From Candidatus Neoflavobacterium equi (lineage in GTDB: Bacteria > Bacteroidota > Bacteroidia > Flavobacteriales > Flavobacteriaceae): a stretch of DNA of 13,918 nt. The translations under genes were made by a program, and so were the position numbers. The stretch covers positions 1 through 13,918 of the forward strand of contig JAGHSS010000166.1 in assembly GCA_018065745.1 (NCBI GenBank). Direction: 5' to 3'. Positions 6,666 to 13,918 of this stretch are shown here, one piece after another. Position 1 is the first letter of the stretch. The number at the start of each line of letters is the position of its first letter. The notes below the pieces were generated by a model. It was not told the DNA's origin. It worked only from the letters and a program-made list of their open reading frames with translations, and did no database searches.

Positions 6666-9600
6666 ATGAACCAACCATACCAACTATTCAAAATACTGTT
6701 TGTCCTACTAGCAACTTTATTTATACCACATTTTTTACAGGCGCAAGAAATAGAAAATGACACCATCAAAGGTGCAGATTTGGGTAAGATTGAATTGAAT
6801 AACCCAAAGTCTATTTTAGAAGCATATACTTATGATCCAGATTCGGATCGGTATATCTATACCAAAACATTTGATGGATTTAATATCAATTATCCCATCA
6901 TTTTAACTCCAGCTCAATATGAAAAGCTGGCGTTACAAGAATCCATGCGCACCTACTATCAACAAAAGTTGAAAGCAATGGATAATTTGGACGGTACTGA
7001 CAATGGTCAAAAAGATCTTTTGCCACGTTACTATGTCAACTCAAGTTTCTTTGAGGCAATCTTTGGTGGGAACACCATTGATGTAAAACCTTCAGGATCT
7101 GTTGAGATGGATTTGGGAGGCCGTTATACCAAACAGGACAACCCATCATTCTCACCAAGAAACAGAAAGACTTTTACCTTTGACTTTGATCAGAGAATAA
7201 ACATGAGTCTTCAAGGGAAGGTAGGAACCAGATTGAATGTGAATGCAAATTACGACACCCAATCAACCTTCAACTTCCAAAATCTAATCAAATTAGATTA
7301 CAGTCCTACAGAAGATGACATCCTACAAAAGATTGAAGTTGGAAATGTAAGTTTCCCACTGAGCAACTCTTTGGTACGTGGTGCACAGTCTTTATTTGGG
7401 GCAAAAATGCAGATGAAGTTTGGAAAGACTACCGTTACTGGAGTGTATTCTGAACAAAAATCTCAAACAAAATCCGTGACTGCACAAGGAGGTGGAACCA
7501 TGCAAGAATTTGAAGTTTTCGCTTTAGATTATGATGCTGACAGACACTATTTCCTTTCTCAATACTTCAGAAATAAATATGATGAAGCTTTAAAGACCTA
7601 TCCATACATCAACAGCAGGGTGCAAATCACCCGCATGGAAGTATGGGTTACCAACAAGCAAAATACCATCAACGGTCAGAACAACAACCTGAGAAACATC
7701 ATTGCCCTTCAAGATTTGGGGGAGGGCCGTTTGACCAATGCTTACGGGGTTGATATTACCAACCAAGCCGTGGGTGTTTTCAATCAAAACATTCCAAATT
7801 TCTTCAACAACTCCCAAGTAAACAGTCCAGCAGACAACAGCAATAACTTGTTCAATCCTGCTGCTATTGGAAGCAACGGTTTGTTGAGAGCTGCCATTCG
7901 CGATGTTGCTACAGCAGGAAGCGGATTCAGTGGTGCCGTTCAAGCGCGTGAAGGTTTGGATTACACCAAATTGGAGAGTGCCCGCAAATTGACAGAGTCT
8001 GAATACAACTACCACCCACAGTTGGGATATATTTCCTTGAACCAACGTCTTTCAAATGATGAAGTTCTTGCAGTAGCATACCAATATACCATTGGAGACA
8101 AGGTATATCAAGTAGGGGAATTTGGTACAGACGGTGTGGACGCTACAAGTGTAGATTCAGGTATTCCAACTTCTCAAAACTTGATTTTGAAAATGTTGAA
8201 GAGTAACTTGAACAACATTTCGCAGCCATCATGGGATTTGATGATGAAAAATATTTATCAAATACCAAGTGCATACCAATTGTCACAAGAGGATTTTGTA
8301 TTCAATATCTTGTATACAGATCCATCGCCAATCAATTACATAACGCCAGCTGCTGGTTTTGGAATTACCCAACCTCAGGTAGCTTTACCAACAGATATTA
8401 CAGAAACACCTTTGTTGCGCGTGTTTGATTTGGATAAATTAAATTACACCAATGACCCGCAAAACAACGGGGACGGTTTCTTTGACTTTATTCCGGGAAT
8501 GACAGTGGACACCCAAAACGGTCGCATCATTTTCACCACTGTGGAACCTTTTGGAGCTTCTTTATTTGAGAAATTGAGGACAGATGTTGCTCAAAATTAC
8601 GATGGAGATGAAACAGACGGAACCCTGTACAATGCCAACCAGAGAAAATACGTTTTCCAAAACTTGTACAAAAAATCTCAGTCTTTAGCACTTCAAGACA
8701 GTCAAAAAAATAAATACCAATTAAAAGGTAAATTCAAATCTACTGGAGGATCAGGTATTCCAATCGGTGCATACAATGTTCCTCAAGGATCAGTTGTAGT
8801 GAGCGCTGGTGGACGTGTTTTGATGGAAGGAGTTGATTATACGGTAGACTATCAAAGAGGGATGGTTAACCTTTTAGATCCATCTTTGGCAAATTCAAAT
8901 ACACCTGTTAACATCTCTGTGGAAAACAACGCTGTTTTTGGACAACAAACCAGACGTTTCTACGGATTAAATGTGGAGCACAAATTCAATGAAAAAGTGC
9001 AATTGGGGGCTACCTATTTGAGAATGTCTGAAAAGCCATTCACACAAAAATCAAGTTACGGTCAAGAGTCTGTCAACAATACCATTGTTGGAGTGAACGG
9101 ACAGTTTGCGTCAGAAGTGCCTTTGTTGACACGCTTGGTAAACAAATTGCCAAACATTGATACAGATGTAACATCAAATGTCTCTTTCAGAGGAGAGTTT
9201 GCATACTTGATGCCAGATGCAGCAAAACAAGACCAGATGAATGGAGAGCCAACCATTTATGTAGATGACTTTGAAGGTTCACAAACCACTATTGATTTGA
9301 GAGCTCCAACTTCGTGGTTCTTGTCCAGTGCGCCAATCGGGTTTGGTGGAGAGAAAACAGAAAATGATTTATCTTATGGATTCAGACGTGCCAAATTATC
9401 TTGGTACACCATTGATCCCGTTTTTTACATAGATTCACAAAGACCATCGGGAATCACGCAAAGAGACATTGGATTTAACAACACCAGAAGAATTTATTCA
9501 GAAGAGTTGTATCCATATACAGACATTGCAAGAGGAGAAAGTACCGTTGTTTCCACCCTGGATTTAACTTACTATCCAAACCAAAGAGGACCTTACAATT

Positions 9601-12600
9601 TCAGTCCGCTGGCAGATCCTGTAAGCAATGAATTACAGAATCCAACACAAAACTGGGGAGGGATCATGCGTTCATTGAATGCGACAAACTTTGAACAATC
9701 CAATGTGGAGTACATCCAATTCTGGGTGATGGATCCATATTATACAACCAATCCGGATCTAGCTACTTCAGGGAGCAACAATGGAAAATTGGTGATCAAC
9801 CTTGGAGAAATTTCTGAAGACGTTTTAAAAGACGGAAGAAAATTATATGAGAATGGATTGCCAAATGTGGGATCAACCACACCAACGCACACATCCAACT
9901 GGGGTAAAATTCCAGCGTCACAATCGTTGATTTATGCCTTTGATGCAGATGCGGCAAACAGGGAAGTACAAGATGTAGGTTTAGACGGTTTGAATGATGC
10001 TGAAGAGGCAACATTCCATCCAAGATTTGCCGCTAGTCCTGATCCTGCTGGAGATAACTATCAATATTTTGTGGATGCTTCAGGAACTATTTTGGAGCGC
10101 TATAAAAATTACAATGGAACACAAGGGAACTCACCGGTATCACTTTCTGATACCAACAGAGGAAATTCAACCTTGCCAGATACAGAAGACATCAACCGTG
10201 ACAACACCATGAACACCATTGATGCCTACTTTAAATTTGAAATTCCAATTTCTCAAAATCCAGTTGTTGGAACAGATTACATCACTGACATTGTAACGAC
10301 TAACGGTATCAATACCTCAGTAGGAACAGAGAATGTAAGATGGATTCAATACAAGGTGCCTATTTTAGAATTGGCAAATGATCCTGCAAACAAAGAAGGG
10401 GATATCAGTGATTTCCGTTCGGTACGTTTCATGCGTATGTTCTTAACAGGATTCCAAGAGCAGGTAACCTTGCGTTTTGGAGCTTTGGATTTGGTACGTG
10501 GGGAGTGGAGAAGATATACTTCTTCATTGGATTACAGAGATACAAATATTGCTGATGACAACACAGGTTTTGATGTTGGAGCAGTAAACATTCAAGAGAA
10601 TTACAACCGCGAGCCGGTAAATTATGTATTGCCTCCAGGAGTGGTGCGTGAGCAGTTGAACAACAACAATTCCATCATCAACCAGAATGAGCAATCGTTG
10701 ACATTAAAAGTATACAGTAAAGACGGTTCACCAAGTGGTGGTTTGGAAGCGAATGATTCCAGAGCAGTATTTAAAAATGTGAGTGTGGATATGCGTCAGT
10801 ACAAAAAATTGCGCATGTTCTTGCACGCTGAATCTCTTAAAAATAGAAATTCACTTCAAGACGGTGAAATGGTTGCTTTCTTAAGATTTGGTAATGACTT
10901 TACAGAAAACTTCTATGAAGTTGAAATTCCGTTAAAAGTGACCAATCCAGGAGCACGTGATCCTTATGATATTTGGCCAAATGCCAATGAAGTAGAATTG
11001 CCATTAGCTCTTTTGACTCAGTTAAAAGTGATGGCTTTACAAAATACCTTGCCGGCAGACAATGATCCAAATGATGGAATTCAGTATGTGGCAGAATCGT
11101 TCTTAGACAACAGTTTGGCAGGAAGAGAAAATGCCTTGAGATTGGGGATCAAAGGAAATCCTAATTTTGGATTTGTGAGAACCTTGATGGTTGGGGTAAG
11201 AAATGCTTCCGGACAAAATATAGAAGGTGAAGTGTGGTTCAATGAATTGCGCATGTCAGGTTTGGACAATAAAGGAGGTTGGGCTGCAGTTGCGGCTTTG
11301 GATTCCAATGTGGCAGACTTTGCAACGGTTTCTGCAACAGGTAGAAGATCAACCATTGGTTTTGGAGGATTGGAAGACGGTGCAAATGACAGAAGTAGAG
11401 ATGACGTTATTCAGTACAACATCATGACCAATGTCAATGCAGGTCAATTGTTACCTAAGAAATGGGGTGTTCAAATCCCGTTCAATTATTCTGTAGGAGA
11501 AGAGACCATCACACCAAAGTATGATCCATATTATCAGGACATACAGTTAAAGGATTTGGTAGCCATCACTCAGGATGAAGCAGAGAAAAAGAACATTGAA
11601 AACAGAGCTGAAGATTACACCAAGAGAACCAGTGTAAACTTTATTGGGGTAAGAAAAGAACGCGCACCAGAGCAGAAGCAACATGTGTATGACGTTGAAA
11701 ACTTGACCCTGTCTCATTCATATAATGAGACCTATCACAGAGATTACCAGATAGAAGATCAGATTGATAAAAACACCCGTTCTTCTGTTGACTATGCATA
11801 TTCTTTTAACACCAAGCCTTTGGAGCCTTTGAAAAACAAAGAGTTCATGAAGAAGAGCAGTTACTGGAATTTGTTGCGTGATTTCAACTTGAATTATTTG
11901 CCGTCTAATATTTCTTATTCACACAATGTGGTAAGACAATACAACAGACAACAATTCAGACAGGTGGAAGTGGAAGGAATTGGCTTGAGTCCATTGTACA
12001 GAAGAAATTACTTCTTCAACTACAACTACGGTTTCAACTTCAATTTGACCAAATCATTGCGCATCAATTACAATGCAATGTCTAATAATATTGTAAAAAA
12101 TTATTATGACGAATTCCAAAATCCGGACGAGACCTTGGACATTTGGCATGATTATTTAAACGTGGGTACCACAGATTTACACAACCAACAAATTGTGTTG
12201 AACTATGATTTACCACTTAATAAATTACCGTTCTTTAGTTTCATTAAGTCTACCTATTCATATACCAGTGATTTCAACTGGCAACGTGCGTCAGACGCGT
12301 TGGCAAATATTGAGTTTGAAGGACAGTCTTATGCTTTGGGGAATACCATTCAAAATTCAGGTGCGCACCGTTTGAACACCACGTTGAATATGGACAATTT
12401 CTACAAGTATATTGGATTGACTAAAAAAGCAGTTAAGCAAGCGCCAAAAACAAGTTCAGGTCCACCAAAACCAGGACAAAAAGTCGTTGCTCAGCCGGTA
12501 GCTAAGAAAGAGCGTCCATTGTTGTTGGAACGTGCCATTGGGGTGTTGACAAGTGTCAAAATGCTTCAGGTAAATTACACGCAAAATGAAGGAACAGTAT

Positions 12601-13918
12601 TGCCAGGATACACACCTGGAGTAGGGTATTTTGGAACAACAACCCCAGGTTTGGGATTTGTTGTGGGAGGTCAACAAGACATCAGATATGAAATGGCGAG
12701 AAAAGGGTATTTGACTTATTATCCAGAGTTCAACCAAAACTTTACAAAAGTTTCAAATAAGACGTTGAACATTTCAGGACAATTGGAAATTTTCCCAGAT
12801 CTTAAAATAGATATTAAGGCAGACAGAAATAAGAACATCAATTATTCAGAGCAATACGACGTGTCAGCAGACGGCAGATACAATTCATTGTCTCCTTATG
12901 ATTATGGTAATTATTCCATTTCAACCGTGTTGATCAAAACGGCTTTTGCACAGTCTGACGTGAATGTTTCAGAGACGTTCAACACCATGAAAGAAAACAG
13001 ATTGGTGATTGCAAACAGATTGGCTCAAGAGCGTTATGGAGCTAACGTTCCAAGATATGGAGATGCGAATAATCCAATTCCATCAGCGACAGATCCAAAC
13101 TATGCGTTTTTTGTTGCCAATCAAGGATATCCTGTCGGGTATGGTAAAAACAGCCAATCCGTTTTGATTCCATCCATGTTGTCTGCATATACTGGTAAAG
13201 AGGCGAACGGCGTTTCTACAGGTATTTTCAGAGATATTCCAATTCCAAACTGGGATTTGAAATACACAGGATTGATGCGTATGAAGTTCTTTAAAGACAA
13301 TTTCAAACGCTTCTCATTGCAACACGGATACAGTGCGTCATACACCATGAATTCCTTCCGTTCAAATTTTGATTACAATCAAAATCCAAACGGTCAAGAC
13401 AACAATGGAATTGGTAACTTCTACAGCAAGACGATTGTTTCAAACGTCAATTTAGTAGAGAGTTTCAATCCGTTAATCAAGGTTGATTTTGAGTTGAAGA
13501 ATTCGTTTAAAGTTTTGGCAGAGTTGAAAAGAGACCGTATGATGTCCATGAGTTTTGACAACAATTTGTTGACAGAAGTTCAAGGAAATGAATACACCTT
13601 TGGATTGGGGTACCGTGTGAAAGACGTGACGATTAATTCAAAATTGGCTGACAATAACAATGGAGTGATCAAAAGTGATTTGAATTTAAAGGCTGATATA
13701 TCGTATAGAAACAATACCACCATTGTTCGTTATTTAGATTACGACAACAATGAGTTGGGTGGAGGTCAGAATTTGTGGTCTGTGAGATTCCAAGCAGATT
13801 ATTCTTTCAGTAAAAACCTGACGGCTATTTTCTATTATGATCATACCTTCTCAAAAGCGGTGATCTCAACAACGTTCCCAATCACCAATATTAGATCAGG
13901 ATTCACACTGCGCTATAA
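6666..13918 (+). CDS. sprA: Type IX secretion outer-membrane translocon SprA, 3' end cut by the window
   Basis: SprA is the very large outer-membrane beta-barrel channel of the type IX secretion system, which exports proteins with T9SS C-terminal signals and the gliding adhesins. The frame is open for 2417 codons. Residues 1-26 are a signal peptide (ILFVLLATLFIPHFLQA, then QE). Family blocks include PRYYVNSSFFEAIFGG (120-135), HYFLSQYFRNKYDEA (294-308), VDDFEGSQTTIDLRAPTSWF (866-885) and NWDLKYTGLMRMKFFKDNF in the C-terminal part. Residues 1919-1951 form a Lys/Pro/Gln-rich segment, probably a flexible loop between barrel strands. The last residues seen, ITNIRSGFTLRY plus AA, match the family C-terminus, so only a few codons are missing. 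The final TAA of the window is out of frame and is not the stop. SprA homologues are about 2400 residues, so the length is normal. It starts nine bases after ruvA. Confidence 0.97.
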   Translation, partial: MNQPYQLFKILFVLLATLFIPHFLQAQEIENDTIKGADLGKIELNNPKSILEAYTYDPDSDRYIYTKTFDGFNINYPIILTPAQYEKLALQESMRTYYQQKLKAMDNLDGTDNGQKDLLPRYYVNSSFFEAIFGGNTIDVKPSGSVEMDLGGRYTKQDNPSFSPRNRKTFTFDFDQRINMSLQGKVGTRLNVNANYDTQSTFNFQNLIKLDYSPTEDDILQKIEVGNVSFPLSNSLVRGAQSLFGAKMQMKFGKTTVTGVYSEQKSQTKSVTAQGGGTMQEFEVFALDYDADRHYFLSQYFRNKYDEALKTYPYINSRVQITRMEVWVTNKQNTINGQNNNLRNIIALQDLGEGRLTNAYGVDITNQAVGVFNQNIPNFFNNSQVNSPADNSNNLFNPAAIGSNGLLRAAIRDVATAGSGFSGAVQAREGLDYTKLESARKLTESEYNYHPQLGYISLNQRLSNDEVLAVAYQYTIGDKVYQVGEFGTDGVDATSVDSGIPTSQNLILKMLKSNLNNISQPSWDLMMKNIYQIPSAYQLSQEDFVFNILYTDPSPINYITPAAGFGITQPQVALPTDITETPLLRVFDLDKLNYTNDPQNNGDGFFDFIPGMTVDTQNGRIIFTTVEPFGASLFEKLRTDVAQNYDGDETDGTLYNANQRKYVFQNLYKKSQSLALQDSQKNKYQLKGKFKSTGGSGIPIGAYNVPQGSVVVSAGGRVLMEGVDYTVDYQRGMVNLLDPSLANSNTPVNISVENNAVFGQQTRRFYGLNVEHKFNEKVQLGATYLRMSEKPFTQKSSYGQESVNNTIVGVNGQFASEVPLLTRLVNKLPNIDTDVTSNVSFRGEFAYLMPDAAKQDQMNGEPTIYVDDFEGSQTTIDLRAPTSWFLSSAPIGFGGEKTENDLSYGFRRAKLSWYTIDPVFYIDSQRPSGITQRDIGFNNTRRIYSEELYPYTDIARGESTVVSTLDLTYYPNQRGPYNFSPLADPVSNELQNPTQNWGGIMRSLNATNFEQSNVEYIQFWVMDPYYTTNPDLATSGSNNGKLVINLGEISEDVLKDGRKLYENGLPNVGSTTPTHTSNWGKIPASQSLIYAFDADAANREVQDVGLDGLNDAEEATFHPRFAASPDPAGDNYQYFVDASGTILERYKNYNGTQGNSPVSLSDTNRGNSTLPDTEDINRDNTMNTIDAYFKFEIPISQNPVVGTDYITDIVTTNGINTSVGTENVRWIQYKVPILELANDPANKEGDISDFRSVRFMRMFLTGFQEQVTLRFGALDLVRGEWRRYTSSLDYRDTNIADDNTGFDVGAVNIQENYNREPVNYVLPPGVVREQLNNNNSIINQNEQSLTLKVYSKDGSPSGGLEANDSRAVFKNVSVDMRQYKKLRMFLHAESLKNRNSLQDGEMVAFLRFGNDFTENFYEVEIPLKVTNPGARDPYDIWPNANEVELPLALLTQLKVMALQNTLPADNDPNDGIQYVAESFLDNSLAGRENALRLGIKGNPNFGFVRTLMVGVRNASGQNIEGEVWFNELRMSGLDNKGGWAAVAALDSNVADFATVSATGRRSTIGFGGLEDGANDRSRDDVIQYNIMTNVNAGQLLPKKWGVQIPFNYSVGEETITPKYDPYYQDIQLKDLVAITQDEAEKKNIENRAEDYTKRTSVNFIGVRKERAPEQKQHVYDVENLTLSHSYNETYHRDYQIEDQIDKNTRSSVDYAYSFNTKPLEPLKNKEFMKKSSYWNLLRDFNLNYLPSNISYSHNVVRQYNRQQFRQVEVEGIGLSPLYRRNYFFNYNYGFNFNLTKSLRINYNAMSNNIVKNYYDEFQNPDETLDIWHDYLNVGTTDLHNQQIVLNYDLPLNKLPFFSFIKSTYSYTSDFNWQRASDALANIEFEGQSYALGNTIQNSGAHRLNTTLNMDNFYKYIGLTKKAVKQAPKTSSGPPKPGQKVVAQPVAKKERPLLLERAIGVLTSVKMLQVNYTQNEGTVLPGYTPGVGYFGTTTPGLGFVVGGQQDIRYEMARKGYLTYYPEFNQNFTKVSNKTLNISGQLEIFPDLKIDIKADRNKNINYSEQYDVSADGRYNSLSPYDYGNYSISTVLIKTAFAQSDVNVSETFNTMKENRLVIANRLAQERYGANVPRYGDANNPIPSATDPNYAFFVANQGYPVGYGKNSQSVLIPSMLSAYTGKEANGVSTGIFRDIPIPNWDLKYTGLMRMKFFKDNFKRFSLQHGYSASYTMNSFRSNFDYNQNPNGQDNNGIGNFYSKTIVSNVNLVESFNPLIKVDFELKNSFKVLAELKRDRMMSMSFDNNLLTEVQGNEYTFGLGYRVKDVTINSKLADNNNGVIKSDLNLKADISYRNNTTIVRYLDYDNNELGGGQNLWSVRFQADYSFSKNLTAIFYYDHTFSKAVISTTFPITNIRSGFTLRY
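11711..11731. repeat. 8-bp hairpin inside sprA
   Basis: GTCTCATT (11711-11718) and AATGAGAC (11724-11731) are perfect reverse complements around a 5-base loop, within codons for LSHSYNET. No T-tract follows. It may be a chance palindrome in a 7-kb gene. Confidence 0.25.

Noticed and set aside
7590..8045. 151-codon open frame on the minus strand
   Set aside because: It is antisense to sprA, where the sense frame gives clear family sequence; its translation looks like no known protein.
13916..13918. TAA at the very end of the window as the sprA stop
   Set aside because: The sprA frame reads CGC TAT AA at the edge, so this TAA is out of frame; the last codon is the beginning of an Asn, as expected for the RYN ending of the family.
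1..13918. Mobile elements, tRNA or rRNA genes, CRISPR arrays, phage or defence genes
   Set aside because: I saw no transposase, integrase, direct repeats with spacers or tRNA-like folds, and coding sequence of recognised families fills nearly the whole window.

Overview
The window reads as ordinary chromosome from a member of the Bacteroidota, most likely Flavobacteriaceae. The evidence is the very large gliding/type IX secretion translocon gene sprA, family-typical N-termini (RuvB starting MNENLDPT, malic enzyme with SLAYSPGVAEP), an AT-rich base composition, a Bacteroidota-type promoter (TTG...TAnnTTTG) before maeB, and little sign of Shine-Dalgarno sequences. All genes lie on the + strand, packed with gaps of about 110 bases or less. 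I recognise no mobile element, CRISPR array, rRNA or tRNA.

Layout: (1) 71-1591, a GNAT acetyltransferase fused to a nitrilase-superfamily carbon-nitrogen hydrolase, function unknown. (2) 1701-2729 ruvB, overlapping by one base with (3) 2729-3658 queG, epoxyqueuosine reductase. (4) 3724-6014 the malic enzyme gene maeB, broken by a one-base frameshift at about 5100 into a malic enzyme part (3724-5103) and a phosphotransacetylase-like part (5103-6014). (5) a perfect 14-bp hairpin at 6022-6055. (6) 6075-6656 ruvA. (7) 6666-13918 sprA, which runs off the right edge a few codons before its expected end.

Roles: RuvA and RuvB form the Holliday-junction branch-migration motor, although their genes are separated here by queG and maeB. 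QueG finishes queuosine synthesis for tRNA wobble bases. MaeB makes pyruvate and NAD(P)H from malate. SprA is the outer-membrane channel of the type IX secretion system. As I recall it, the order maeB-ruvA-sprA is common in Flavobacteriia, usually followed by gcvH, so the region looks conserved rather than accessory.

The most notable point is the maeB frameshift. Adding one A at about 5100 restores a full-length 763-residue protein. The break also lies just downstream of an in-phase T TTA AAA slippery heptamer, so sequencing error, true mutation and programmed frameshifting should be told apart. I see no convincing undescribed multi-gene system. The least characterised protein is the acetyltransferase-hydrolase fusion.
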